From: a virus
Direction: 5' to 3' (one strand)
IMG/VR virus record: IMGVR_UViG_3300002231_001522
Span: 1-61,461 of that record
Length of the DNA stretch: 61,461 nt
Shown: positions 37,868 through 46,035 of the stretch, piece after piece
How positions within the stretch are numbered: the stretch's first letter is position 1
How the letters are laid out: every line of letters starts with the position of its first letter
The notes under the pieces: model-generated
Told to the model about the DNA's origin: nothing
The model's database searches: none
Seen by the model: the letters and a program-made list of their open reading frames with translations, nothing else
Position numbers and translations under genes: made by a program

Positions 37868-38302
37868 TTAGAATGTATCTTTTTTTTTGACAGTTCTTTC
37901 TCTTTGTTTAGATTCGATGTTTTTTTTGAGTGTGGTAAGTATATTTTTAACCGTTCGACATTGTGCTATATCAAACAATTCAATCCTACAAACATCATTT
38001 TTAATATTAATCTCATTAGCGATCCAATTTAACATCTTCTCTTTGGCTTCAGAAATACGCATATCGGACACAAGGGCTTTACATACAGCTATTGGGTCAA
38101 AGGCAACTAAAACGGCTCTACGGGCTTCCCTGAGCTCTAAATTAGCAAACGTTCCAATTGGCTTATTGTCACTATCGAGTTGGATGTGAGCATTACATTC
38201 GTCACATCTCCCATATTTGATATTATGAAATTTCGGATAACGACGGTATAGCTCTAATCCATTAGTTATCCTTGCTTCTTTACCACAAATTGTACATTTC
38301 AT
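37868..38302 (-). CDS. DUF3268-type zinc-finger protein
   Basis: A 144-residue protein with CTICGKEA (residues 3-10) and GRCDECNAH forming a Cys4 zinc ribbon, followed by GTFANLELREARRAV and AFDPIAV. That series matches the DUF3268 'zinc-finger-containing' phage family. The C-terminal quarter is strongly basic. Function is not established. GAAGG lies upstream. It is the last gene of the left leftward arm. Confidence 0.7.
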   Translation of the reverse strand: MKCTICGKEARITNGLELYRRYPKFHNIKYGRCDECNAHIQLDSDNKPIGTFANLELREARRAVLVAFDPIAVCKALVSDMRISEAKEKMLNWIANEINIKNDVCRIELFDIAQCRTVKNILTTLKKNIESKQRERTVKKKDTF

Positions 38303-38329
38303 TGGTTATTACCATTCCTTCTTTTGATA

Positions 38330-38593
38330 TTATTCCATTCCAAGATTTTTAAAAAAATCTACCATAGCATCGTATGGTTTTACCCCAAAACCAGCTACAC
38401 CGGACTGTAAATCTTTACCAAGCAATACACACCATTCTTTACCGTCTTTTGTTAATACTGCACCTGTGTTGTGGAAAGTGTTAATTACCCGTTGTTCGTA
38501 CATGTTACAATGTGTCATATACGTAGTTCTTTGTTGATCCATTTGTCTTTGACTACTCTCTATTTGTTCATTGTGAAATTTGTCTTGTGACAT
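38330..38593 (-). CDS. Hypothetical protein
   Basis: An 87-residue protein with AAGGAG at good distance. The N-terminal 40 residues form a Gln-rich helix (NEQIESSQRQMDQQRTTY). The C-terminal part (KEWCVLLGKDLQSGVAGFG) looks like a small compact domain. No family is recognised. Confidence 0.55.
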   Translation of the reverse strand: MSQDKFHNEQIESSQRQMDQQRTTYMTHCNMYEQRVINTFHNTGAVLTKDGKEWCVLLGKDLQSGVAGFGVKPYDAMVDFFKNLGME

Positions 38594-38607
38594 TCTTTTA
38601 CTCCTTT

Positions 38608-39285
38608 TTAAAATTTGCCATGTTCTAATATAAACAATTGTTTAGTTAGCTTAAATATTTTCAATCTTTCGGACTTGGTATAATTACTTTTCATTGCCAT
38701 TATACCAGCTATTTCAATTTTATTTCTAAGATTAAGCTGTTTTTCGCTTGCCTCATTCCAATTTTCAACTCCTACACAGGTTTTAATTTCGTTAGCTATT
38801 TGGATATAAATTTCTCTTGGGGCTTTTTGATCATGCATGTTATAATATCTATCAGCTATTGATCTTCTTAATATATTATAATTATCACCCGAATCAACAC
38901 GGTATTTAATTAAATTATCGTGAACCCATTTGATTGCTTTGTATTTTATTTCTGGTGATAACCACATTGCAAAGTCTATAAAAAGATATGGATGCATCCA
39001 TGTACCATTTTTTTTATTTGTAGTATATGCCTTTTTATATAATGCACCTGTGGAGGACATTAAACCCGTATCGGCGTTATTTTCAATGACTTGTATAAAC
39101 TCTTTAGTGTGTGAATAAGTAATAAATTTATTTATTCTCTTTTTTGAGTTTGTTAGTTTATTATATATTTTTAGTAAATCTGTAGCATTGAAAAAAGAAT
39201 CTTTGGTCCGCTGTCTAACTGTAGATTTATTATAAATCTTATTTGACAACGGAAAGTTACGTTTCATGACTTGATTGATTTTCAT
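38608..39285 (-). CDS. KilA-N domain protein
   Basis: A 225-residue protein with a KilA-N DNA-binding domain across about residues 20-130: FFNATDLLKIYNK, then TWMHPYLFIDFAMWLSPEIK, the family signature. The C-terminal 90 residues are helical and may be a partner domain. KilA-N proteins in phages act as antirepressors or host-regulating DNA-binding proteins. Its isolated placement among unknown small genes gives no direct partner. Confidence 0.85.
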   Translation of the reverse strand: MKINQVMKRNFPLSNKIYNKSTVRQRTKDSFFNATDLLKIYNKLTNSKKRINKFITYSHTKEFIQVIENNADTGLMSSTGALYKKAYTTNKKNGTWMHPYLFIDFAMWLSPEIKYKAIKWVHDNLIKYRVDSGDNYNILRRSIADRYYNMHDQKAPREIYIQIANEIKTCVGVENWNEASEKQLNLRNKIEIAGIMAMKSNYTKSERLKIFKLTKQLFILEHGKF

Positions 39286-39287
39286 AT

Positions 39288-39440
39288 TTAACTCTTTTTA
39301 GTTAAATTAAACTTATATAAATTATCCCTTTTCTCTATTTTATTAATAACCCAGCCATCTGTTAGTTTTTTTTCAACACTTTTCAATGATGAACCTTTTT
39401 CGGCTATTATTGACACATTCCTCTCAAATTCTGTCCTCAT
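39288..39440 (-). CDS. Small basic protein, possible truncated paralogue
   Basis: A 50-residue protein from ATG 39440 to TAA 39288-39290, overlapping the upstream gene by 17 bases and preceded by AAAGGCAGG. Its first four codons (ATGAGGACAGAA) are identical to those at 42568 and similar to those at 39765, yet the rest differs. It may be a small wing-like DNA-binding protein (LTDGWVINKIEKRDNLYKF). No family. Confidence 0.5.
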   Translation of the reverse strand: MRTEFERNVSIIAEKGSSLKSVEKKLTDGWVINKIEKRDNLYKFNLTKKS

Positions 39441-39765
39441 TTTGTACCTGCCTTTTTCGTATTTCTGGTTTAAATTGCATTGGTGCTATTTCAGTATGTC
39501 TTAAATTGTAATTTGTTGTGGTCACAACACGGTCAACACTCATATCATACTCCCATTGACCTCCGTACCTGTATTCAATGTCTTTAATTGCTGTTTCTAA
39601 TGTCTTATATGTGGTGATAATATCCTTTTTTCCGCCATCTTTATCAATAATACTATCTGTTATGTATTTATATGCTCTTAAATTCCTAAAATGTGTTATT
39701 TCTAATAGCACAAGTGTACTATTATCGTTTTTCAGAATTTTATCGATTTGTTCCGCTGTTCTCAT
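39424..39765 (-). CDS. 'DIEYRYG' family protein, copy A
   Basis: A 113-residue protein. It shares with the gene at 42269-42568 the N-terminus MRT(A/E)xQI, the core KxLxxAIxDIEYRYGxxWEY and the C-terminal NLRHTEIAPMQFKP. These two are clearly paralogues 3 kb apart. It is alpha/beta with many aromatic residues, perhaps a nucleic acid- or protein-binding inhibitor. No family is recognised from memory. Confidence 0.6.
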   Translation of the reverse strand: MRTAEQIDKILKNDNSTLVLLEITHFRNLRAYKYITDSIIDKDGGKKDIITTYKTLETAIKDIEYRYGGQWEYDMSVDRVVTTTNYNLRHTEIAPMQFKPEIRKRQVQNEDRI

Positions 39766-39786
39766 TTTAAAATTCCTTGTTTTATA

Positions 39787-39972
39787 TTAAATTTTTTTAA
39801 GTATGTTGTTAATTTTTTCAATATCATTGTTTGAAGATTTTAAAATTGATTTTACATGATCAATGTCACGTGTTAAAGATACAATTATTTCATTCATAGA
39901 TTTTTTAAGATGTTCAATTTCGATCATTGATCGATCTGTATTGTTTTTTGAAATTTTAGTATTTTTATCCAT
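39787..39972 (-). CDS. Small coiled-coil protein
   Basis: A 61-residue, entirely helical protein (SMIEIEHLKKSMNEIIVSLT) with heptad-like spacing of Ile/Leu. AAAGGT precedes the start. No family. Could be an oligomerising partner of a neighbour. Confidence 0.5.
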   Translation of the reverse strand: MDKNTKISKNNTDRSMIEIEHLKKSMNEIIVSLTRDIDHVKSILKSSNNDIEKINNILKKI

Positions 39973-40042
39973 ATATATAGACCTTTCGGGTTAATAAACG
40001 CAATAATAAAATTAAATACTGCGTTTATTAAATAGGTTTATT

Positions 40043-40396
40043 TTAATCAGTCACTTGACTGACAAATATGTTCATAACTTCTGGTAAGTCCTCAAATTCT
40101 ACATTACCAATAAAACTATCATACTGTTCCCTCAGCTCTTCACGGTGTAAACTATCTACAGATTGTATAGTATCATAGACAGACTTATCTGCCAATTCGT
40201 AATCTTGGCAGTATTGGGACAACCAGTCAATTTGTTTTTGGTCTCCGGCCAAATACTCTGCACCGTCGGGCATTTCAATGATGTCTAAGTCGTTGCAGTT
40301 ATTACCGATTAAATCCTCTGCCCAATCAATACCGTATTGTGGATCAACAACAGTAATTTCAACTAATTCTTTTTTTGTTGTGTTATAAATTTGCAT
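40043..40396 (-). CDS. Acidic hypothetical protein
   Basis: A 117-residue protein. ATG 40396 is preferred because GAAGGAG lies seven bases upstream; the open frame extends 19 codons further without a site. It is very acidic (many D/E, with DWAEDLIGNNCNDLDIIEM), a feature common in DNA-mimic anti-defence proteins, although acidity alone does not prove that role. No family. Confidence 0.55.
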   Translation of the reverse strand: MQIYNTTKKELVEITVVDPQYGIDWAEDLIGNNCNDLDIIEMPDGAEYLAGDQKQIDWLSQYCQDYELADKSVYDTIQSVDSLHREELREQYDSFIGNVEFEDLPEVMNIFVSQVTD

Positions 40397-40543
40397 AATA
40401 ACTCCTTCTCTACTATAGGTATATCTAAATTGTTTTTGTTTTTTTGATAACATTTTTTATACGATATTTTTCATTTTCTTACCTCTTGGGCAACCGAAAA
40501 GACTTTTTTAGTATTTTCAGATATATATTTTAATTCCAATTCC

Positions 40544-40569
40544 GGAACAGGGTATTAATTCCCTGTTCC
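40544..40569. terminator. Perfect 9-bp hairpin after the clamp-like gene
   Basis: GGAACAGGG (40544-40552) and CCCTGTTCC (40561-40569) with an eight-base loop, 13 bases past the leftward gene stop. There is a short T run only on the + side (TTTT), so it may protect mRNA ends rather than terminate. Confidence 0.5.
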
Positions 40570-40581
40570 TTTTACGATAGG

Positions 40582-41136
40582 TTATAGATTTATTTTTTTA
40601 ACAATATCGGTCGATCTAATATTCCCTTTTACCGCCCTTGCAGGCATAACAAATAAAAAGATATTATTATCTTCACCAAGGATTGTTAATGTTATGGATA
40701 TTTTTGAGTTCCAGTATTGAGGCTGTAACCACTCATCTTTAACTCCGATGAGTTTTGTTATTTTATTAATGGATTTTCTAATTTTGAACGTAAACAAATG
40801 ATAGACTGTGCTATCATTTTTGAACTCTTTAGGAATTGCCTGTTCGTAACTCGGATAGCTACCTTTTATCGCTTTTTCTACCAGCGGTTTGCCCGCCATG
40901 TTTCTTGTTTTTTTATCCAGATACAAAATTACACTTTCCTCTGGTTTTTCAAGCCCAAACTCTTGAAAAACTTCAGTCCAAAACTTATTAACATTTTCAC
41001 TATCTTTAACCAAAAACACTAAATGGCCATTTGTTGATACAACACGGTTATTCGTGTGGTCGTAATAAACACCACACAATGATTTACGATTAGCATCTTT
41101 ACTCGTACATTCTAAAAAACATTTTAATAAACTCAT
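40582..41136 (-). CDS. Sliding-clamp-like or hypothetical protein
   Basis: A 184-residue protein starting at ATG 41136 (AAAAAGGA eight bases upstream). The region GVYYDHTNNRVVSTNGHLVFLV (about residues 19-40) resembles the 'LVATDGHRLA' strand of DNA polymerase III beta clamp domains, and SYPSYEQAIP resembles 'FPDYRRVIP' of the same fold. If so it would be a fragment-size clamp-like decoy or partner. The match is by eye and short, so the call is tentative. Confidence 0.45.
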   Translation of the reverse strand: MSLLKCFLECTSKDANRKSLCGVYYDHTNNRVVSTNGHLVFLVKDSENVNKFWTEVFQEFGLEKPEESVILYLDKKTRNMAGKPLVEKAIKGSYPSYEQAIPKEFKNDSTVYHLFTFKIRKSINKITKLIGVKDEWLQPQYWNSKISITLTILGEDNNIFLFVMPARAVKGNIRSTDIVKKINL

Positions 41137-41175
41137 ACATATTCCTTTTTTGAAATTTTCATACAACCATAAACC

Positions 41176-41196
41176 GCCCATTATTGCGGACGGTCT
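41176..41196 (-). terminator. Hairpin after a leftward gene
   Basis: On the minus strand ACCGTCC pairs with GGGCGGT (one G-U), with a seven-base loop, followed by TTTATGG. It lies just past the stop of the gene at 41207. The T run is weak. Confidence 0.45.
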
Positions 41197-41206
41197 TAAT
41201 TAATTA

Positions 41207-41524
41207 TTAATATAATCCTACAGGTGCTAACCCATAACCATTCTGGGGCAATTCCAAATCCATAATTGCCCTCTCCAACAGTTCGACAGTTAGTAAAATT
41301 TGACAATTATTAGCCTGTCGAATTTCATTGATTATAATTTTATACCCCGAATCCATATTTGCGGTTAAATTCTGGATTGCGGACAAAATATCTTCCGTAA
41401 TTTTACCATCATTATCTCTAATGACTAATACTTTTTTCAAAACAGATCTCAATTTTTTAGCCTGTTCCCTGTTTTGTATCTCTTTTTTCTTTACCTCTTC
41501 CTTGTACTCGAAATAATCCTTCAT
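41207..41524 (-). CDS. Helical hypothetical protein
   Basis: A 105-residue protein with AAAGGAG upstream. It is helical throughout, with a strongly charged N-terminus (EYKEEVKKKEIQNREQAKK), probably a coiled coil. The C-terminus (GYGLAPVGLY) is short and hydrophobic. No family. Confidence 0.5.
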   Translation of the reverse strand: MKDYFEYKEEVKKKEIQNREQAKKLRSVLKKVLVIRDNDGKITEDILSAIQNLTANMDSGYKIIINEIRQANNCQILLTVELLERAIMDLELPQNGYGLAPVGLY

Positions 41525-41548
41525 TTTTTACTCCTTTGTTTACAATAA

Positions 41549-41576
41549 AAGCCGGTACACAAATGCATACCGGCTT
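41549..41576 (-). terminator. Terminator after the beta-repeat gene
   Basis: Nine-bp perfect stem AAGCCGGTA / TACCGGCTT with a ten-base loop; on the minus strand it is followed by TTATTG. It lies five bases after the stop of the gene at 41581. Confidence 0.65.
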
Positions 41577-41580
41577 ACCA

Positions 41581-42261
41581 TTATATTTTAAAAAACATAT
41601 TTTTATTATCGTTCCAGAATTTTAACCCATCTAAACCAAGATAGTCTTCAATTTCTTGGTTAGACATTTTTTTCCATACATCTTTCCTTCGTAATATACG
41701 GTCAATACGGATATGTTCATCGTAAATGGCCACACAATAAAACATTGACAGGGATATAAATTTCTTAGTTTCTAAACCATCTATTCTTTTTATTGATCCG
41801 TATCTAATTTTTTCTTTTACTTTAAGATAATCTCCAATATTTATGCTACCATCAACGTAAAAATTACCTCCGACACCTACATTGTCAGTAACTTTCATGT
41901 CTTTTTTTACTTCAATATTTAAGCCGACAATAATGGATCCGTTTACCTTTAAATCTCCGTCGGTAATGACAGATCCACCGGAAAAAAAAGAATCATTAAT
42001 ATTAATGCCTCTATAGGCATTAATAGTTTGATCAACATGTGTTAATCCTTTACATGTTAATTGGCCATCGCATAACAAATATCCACGGACATAAATGTTA
42101 CACATCGCTGAAAAATCACCACTACACTCAATGCCGCTGTTGAATGTTACTGGTTTTTCAGCGTTGACTATTACATTGCCATCGAACAATATAGGATTGT
42201 CGTAAATATATCTCCCAGATTCTTCACGTAAGTTTTTTCTATCAATAATTAAATCTTTCAT
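41581..42261 (-). CDS. Beta-helix-like (bactofilin-type) repeat protein
   Basis: A 226-residue protein of short beta repeats (SGGSVITDGDLKVNGSIIVG, then NVGVGGNFYVDGSINIG), as in right-handed beta-helices or bactofilins, spanning about residues 25-160. The C-terminal 60 residues are an unrelated helical tail. The N-terminus MKDLIIDRK matches the smaller protein at 36782. Bactofilins polymerise into filaments; whether this one does is unknown. Confidence 0.65.
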   Translation of the reverse strand: MKDLIIDRKNLREESGRYIYDNPILFDGNVIVNAEKPVTFNSGIECSGDFSAMCNIYVRGYLLCDGQLTCKGLTHVDQTINAYRGININDSFFSGGSVITDGDLKVNGSIIVGLNIEVKKDMKVTDNVGVGGNFYVDGSINIGDYLKVKEKIRYGSIKRIDGLETKKFISLSMFYCVAIYDEHIRIDRILRRKDVWKKMSNQEIEDYLGLDGLKFWNDNKNMFFKI

Positions 42262-42268
42262 TTTTTTT

Positions 42269-42568
42269 CTATCCCTTCTTCACGATTGGCTGAAAATTCA
42301 TTGGAGACATTTCACCATGCCTCAAATAGTAAGTTCCCCTCTGGTGGATCCTACCGGTTATACAGTTATACTCCCATTTAGAACCGTATCGGTATTCTAT
42401 ATCGTCTATAGCATCATCCAAGCTTTTGTATTTTGCAATAACGTTCTCATTGTTACATTTTGTAACATATCGGTTAGGTCTTAAATCTGCAAAATACGTC
42501 CGTTGTAACAACGTAACGCATTTTTTCCCATTGTTTAGCTGTTTCTTGATTTGTGATTCTGTCCTCAT
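42269..42568 (-). CDS. 'DIEYRYG' family protein, copy B
   Basis: A 99-residue protein if started at ATG 42568, as its paralogue at 39424-39765 suggests. An in-frame ATG at 42607 also has a good AAGGAG and would add 13 residues (MSLTSLLTGRGTE). The shared core is DAIDDIEYRYGSKWEY and the shared C-terminus LRHGEMSPMNFQP. The two copies differ most between these blocks. Function unknown. Confidence 0.6.
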   Translation of the reverse strand: MRTESQIKKQLNNGKKCVTLLQRTYFADLRPNRYVTKCNNENVIAKYKSLDDAIDDIEYRYGSKWEYNCITGRIHQRGTYYLRHGEMSPMNFQPIVKKG

Positions 42569-42620
42569 TTCAGTCCCTCTCCCTGTTAATAGACTCGTTA
42601 ATGACATTTTTACTCCTTTT

Positions 42621-43010
42621 TTAAATTTTATTTATACGAAAAAAACACATTTTTTCGGTATTATCCAAATATTCAGTCTTATTGACAATTACACCGCCTA
42701 ATTTACGGATTAATTTACGAGACGATTGTCTACAATCCATATAAACGCTGTCATAATTCGACCATATATATTTTTTTAATGAGAACAAATCGGATAGTTT
42801 AAATTTACCAGCAATGTCACATATTTCCCCGCTGTCGGATATTAGACAATAACCTGTATTATCTACAGCAAAAAATATTTTTAATCCGTTAATTGTTGAC
42901 TCACAATAATCCGCTATGTCACTAATTGTCCTACAATCCTGCATACACCACCACTTTGCAGGATAACTTTTTTTTTCTATTTTCTTTATTATTTTTACTA
43001 TTTTATTCAT
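42621..43010 (-). CDS. Putative GNAT-like small protein
   Basis: A 129-residue protein starting at ATG 43010 (GGCAGG upstream), overlapping the stop of the upstream 556-residue gene by eight bases. KSYPAKWWCMQDCRTISDIADYC and a C-terminal SSRKLIRKLGGVIVNKTEY...MCFFRI resemble small phage proteins with a GNAT-like fold. No acetyl-CoA loop (Q/RxxGxG/A) is evident, so it may be catalytically dead. Co-translation with the larger neighbour suggests they act together. Confidence 0.45.
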   Translation of the reverse strand: MNKIVKIIKKIEKKSYPAKWWCMQDCRTISDIADYCESTINGLKIFFAVDNTGYCLISDSGEICDIAGKFKLSDLFSLKKYIWSNYDSVYMDCRQSSRKLIRKLGGVIVNKTEYLDNTEKMCFFRINKI

Positions 43011-44673
43011 TTTTGCCTGCCAATAATCGTGTGTCATATTTTGCGTCGGAATAAAATGTGTTTTGGTCTTTAGCAATCATATAATCATTAGTTTTCTCAG
43101 GGAAAAAATCTGGTGATATTTTTGTGTAGCCGATACCAGTAACACAGCGTTTTATACAAAATTTACCAATAATTTGTTCTGCGAATTTTTTATAAATATT
43201 TGCAATATCGGTACTATTTGCATCATTAATTTTGTATCCTTCGATATTATCAAAATACATGACGTTGTTTTTAACCCAAACAAATGATTGTGCTATTATT
43301 TGTCCGTTTTTTTCGACAACGAAAAAACCGCCATTTGGATTTTTCCATCCATACTGGGCACATGTTTTAGCCGCACCATTTGGGTGTTGACAACAATGTG
43401 TAATAACACCTAACAATGGTCCTCGATAGTCATCACGTTGTAAAAACTGGCCAATATATCCATTTTCCGAATATATCAAATTTCTGGGGATGCTTTCGTA
43501 TGTAGTGTTAACATTGCAATTCTTTAACCAATTTTCGTATGCTTGGTATTCTTTATCTGCCATATTTAAATCTTGACAAACAATTGCAATATCAAAGTTT
43601 TCCACATTTGTATATTTTGTACGAAATTCTTTCCCAATTGCTATGATTTCAGACATAGTCATTTTTTTAGACAGTTTTATGTTTTCTGGGATACATTTTA
43701 ATGATGCGATATATTCCTGATTTTTTCCTGATTTTTTAACATATTTTAACCTGTCTATTGCTATGTCTGACAGGAAAAATATTGCCTGTTCGTAGCTGTC
43801 GTAATTTGACATTAGCGAATTAAATAAATTTTTATCACCATTTACTAATTCGATAATTTTAAAACAGGCATCGACCTCATGTGTATCTCCGCTACCTATT
43901 GATACACACAAATTATTTACAATATTAAAATATTTTTTGTATTTTTTTAATAATTTGATATTATTAAAATTAATATTGTAAATTGCTGAACTCGGGATCC
44001 TACCAAAATAGGATAACCAGATATACTCTCTATTTGTGTTCTGGTTATTTTTAGTGTCCCAAATTTCATCTCTATTATCAAGTTCACCCCAATAACTCTC
44101 ACAATTCATTTCAACGTTATGGAAAAAACTCGTTGCGTGATTAAACGAAATATTATTTCCTTTTATTTGCACAGTATTTTTATTAATAAACTGTGCAAAA
44201 TTTTCTACTGTGTGTGGGTATTCCCATTGTTCAGGTGTGACATTTGGGAATAAATTCCGGCAGTATTTTTTTGCAATATAAAAATCAATGATTATCTTAT
44301 TTTGTATTTCAAGATAATATTTTTTTATATTGCCAATGGAGTCCGTAGAATACTGGAATGATTTTTCCAGAAAAAACCATTTTGGTTTGACGATAAATTT
44401 AATATTTTTCAAATTATCGTCATTCTCAAACGAAGGTTTTTTTTCCTCGCTAATATATACAGATCCATCTATATCGATATAAATGTAATCTGTAACATTT
44501 TCCCATGTACTAATACGTACACAGTCCAATATTCTTCCGGACACGTCCACATTAAATTCGACGTGTCCGGACTTAAAATTATCATAATTATACAACACAT
44601 TACCCTTGTCCATAATTCGGACAAGGTCGAAAAAAAACCAGTGATAGCTTAATTTTTCTAACGTGTTGTACAT
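43003..44673 (-). CDS. Large hypothetical protein with possible GNAT-like C-terminus
   Basis: A 556-residue protein, the largest of the leftward arms. The C-terminal region ITHCCQHPNGAAKTCAQYG, NPNGGFFVVEKNGQIIAQSFVW and MYFDNIEG resembles a domain found in other phage and large accessory proteins that looks like an acetyltransferase fold, although the link is uncertain. The N-terminal 350 residues are unrecognised, with a helical DLVRIMDKG start and repeats of aromatic-rich strands. It is the first long gene after the strongest leftward promoter and so is probably highly expressed. Confidence 0.5.
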   Translation of the reverse strand: MYNTLEKLSYHWFFFDLVRIMDKGNVLYNYDNFKSGHVEFNVDVSGRILDCVRISTWENVTDYIYIDIDGSVYISEEKKPSFENDDNLKNIKFIVKPKWFFLEKSFQYSTDSIGNIKKYYLEIQNKIIIDFYIAKKYCRNLFPNVTPEQWEYPHTVENFAQFINKNTVQIKGNNISFNHATSFFHNVEMNCESYWGELDNRDEIWDTKNNQNTNREYIWLSYFGRIPSSAIYNINFNNIKLLKKYKKYFNIVNNLCVSIGSGDTHEVDACFKIIELVNGDKNLFNSLMSNYDSYEQAIFFLSDIAIDRLKYVKKSGKNQEYIASLKCIPENIKLSKKMTMSEIIAIGKEFRTKYTNVENFDIAIVCQDLNMADKEYQAYENWLKNCNVNTTYESIPRNLIYSENGYIGQFLQRDDYRGPLLGVITHCCQHPNGAAKTCAQYGWKNPNGGFFVVEKNGQIIAQSFVWVKNNVMYFDNIEGYKINDANSTDIANIYKKFAEQIIGKFCIKRCVTGIGYTKISPDFFPEKTNDYMIAKDQNTFYSDAKYDTRLLAGKNE

Positions 44674-44738
44674 TATAATATTGCTTTCAATTCTTTATCG
44701 AGGTCTTCTAAATCCAATTTGATTTGCTTTTTATTCAT
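44673..44738 (-). CDS. 21-residue leader peptide
   Basis: ATG 44738 to TAA, encoding a charged helix (MNKKQIKLDLEDLDKELKAIL). AAAAGGGG lies six bases upstream, and its stop overlaps the next start (TAATG). It lies directly after a strong promoter. It may serve only to deliver ribosomes to the next gene, or be a small functional peptide. Confidence 0.55.
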   Translation of the reverse strand: MNKKQIKLDLEDLDKELKAIL

Positions 44739-44780
44739 TTTATCCCCTTTTTTATGATTGTTATTATTATTGTTATTTAT

Positions 44781-44809
44781 AATATAACACCAAAACTGGG
44801 AAATGTCAA
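44781..44809 (-). promoter_or_regulatory. Consensus leftward promoter
   Basis: On the minus strand TTGACA (44804-44809), a 17-bp spacer, TATATT (44781-44786). A perfect -35 and optimal spacing make it the strongest promoter in the window. It drives the leader peptide and the left accessory arm. Confidence 0.85.
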
Positions 44810-44908
44810 CTTTTTTATTAAAATAGTTATTATTATTACATTTTTACGACACAATTGCCGATTCTGTGTCATATGACGCAATATTATGTAATTTAAAACC
44901 AATACATT

Positions 44909-44980
44909 CTCGGGGCGGCGGAACAATTCCTATCAATGGAGCGAAGCGAATGATTTTTTTTCCTGCGGGCTCGCCATTGT
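44909..44980. other. GC-rich island with stem-loop potential
   Basis: In a strongly A/T-rich genome this 70-bp stretch is GC-rich. On the minus strand CAATGG pairs with CCATTG at either end of a block, with further AGC/GCT pairing inside. It includes one GGAAAAAAAATC..GCTTCGC element (44940-44963, minus). It could be a structured RNA or a protein-binding site. Confidence 0.5.
44940..44963 (-). repeat. GGAAAAAAA..GCTTCGC element, copy 1
   Basis: Minus-strand copy of an element also found at 46593-46616 and 46699-46720 on the + strand: GGAAAAAAA, a short A/T spacer, then ATT(C)GCTTCGC. The copies point toward each other around the putative small terminase gene. Confidence 0.6.
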
Positions 44981-45089
44981 TAATTAATTGTATATAATAA
45001 ATAATAGTTTTTATTTTAATTTAAATTAGATATATTAATAGTATAATTAACCTGTTTCTGCGTTTTTTTACCATTTTTAAAGGATTTTT

Positions 45090-45701
45090 ATGGATAAGAA
45101 TAATTTACCAGTCGTTCCGGACTCGGCAGAATTAGATAAATATAAGTTAATAGATAGTGAATACAAAACATTAAAAAGTTTAATAGCTACACAACCAAAG
45201 CATTGTCTTAATCTCAAAGATTTTGGCAGTATCAACGGTACGCCCATTAAGGCTCGCCCAGAAGACGTATTAAAAGCATTAATCCAATACGGATACACCA
45301 CAGATTCCCTCAAAAAATGCCTGAGGGACAATAATGTTGGTGATTCCACATATAATGTTTACCTGTTTAAGGCTTATCCAGAACTTTCTGAACTGCAAAA
45401 ATTTATGCGTTCACGCAAGGTAGACGTGTTCGCTCAAAAAAGCATAGAACCTTTTGTAAATCCTTTGCCGGCAGAGGCTTACGACACTATACGCGATGAC
45501 CAAAAACTGTCTATGGCATACATACAACATCTAAATAATGGATCCAGGGCTATGACTAATATGGCTAAAATCGCCGAACGTGGATACAACAACGAAAAGA
45601 AAACAGAGATGTATGTTAGTGTATTAATGACAGGAGATACCACTCTAAAACTGGAAGATATTGAAGAAATGACTATCAAAGATATGTCCGATCTCCTTTA
45701 A
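45090..45701 (+). CDS. Putative terminase small subunit
   Basis: A 203-residue protein, the only rightward gene between the two leftward arms, with AAAGGA upstream. Residues about 53-100 (RPEDVLKALIQYGYTTDSL, then NNVGDSTYNVYLFKAYPEL) have the helix-turn-helix shape of phage small terminases, where a 'step' residue precedes a PEL-type helix. A helical oligomerisation segment follows (YIQHLNNGSRAMTNMAKIAERG). Small terminases bind the pac site and guide the large subunit. Its distance from the large subunit gene (8 kb) is unusual, so the call is moderate. Confidence 0.5.
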   Translation: MDKNNLPVVPDSAELDKYKLIDSEYKTLKSLIATQPKHCLNLKDFGSINGTPIKARPEDVLKALIQYGYTTDSLKKCLRDNNVGDSTYNVYLFKAYPELSELQKFMRSRKVDVFAQKSIEPFVNPLPAEAYDTIRDDQKLSMAYIQHLNNGSRAMTNMAKIAERGYNNEKKTEMYVSVLMTGDTTLKLEDIEEMTIKDMSDLL

Positions 45702-46035
45702 ACTGCCAAATCCTTTCCATTTGTCAAGAAAATAGGGGTGTTAAAACACGTATTTATTCGGTTATTCTCTCAAATACTAACAAATCGGTGCCATTCTGAA
45801 AAAATGGTTAGACTTTTCTCGGGGGTAATACTTTTGGTTATGCCTAAATTCCGAATATTCTTCGGTTTGGCTCAAACAGTACTAAAAACAGCAATTATGG
45901 TGATTTTATCTCTTCTCTCATGGTTTAACCTGTATAATCACACAGGATTGTTTTAATTAATCAATCCACGGACGGTTAACTCGGTATTATCACCTATTAC
46001 ATTATATATAGATACAATTAACACCGTGTTCCCAA

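Larger units (their letters stand above)
44739..45089. other. Intergenic region between the left arm and the putative small terminase gene
   Basis: 350 bp without a gene. It contains the strong leftward promoter (44781-44809), an inverted repeat GACACA (44848-44853) / TGTGTC (44865-44870), a ten-base palindrome GTCATATGAC (44868-44877), a GC-rich island (about 44909-44980) with a GCTTCGC element, and an A/T-rich lead to the gene at 45090 with no clear -35 box. Confidence 0.7.

Noticed and set aside
44909-44980. tRNA in the GC-rich island
   Set aside because: No cloverleaf, T-loop or anticodon arm can be drawn; only an end stem.
45738-45956. Rightward ORF of 72 codons after the putative small terminase gene
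   Set aside because: Starts at GTG within its own G-run, no ribosome binding site, and its hydrophobic product follows from T-rich DNA.
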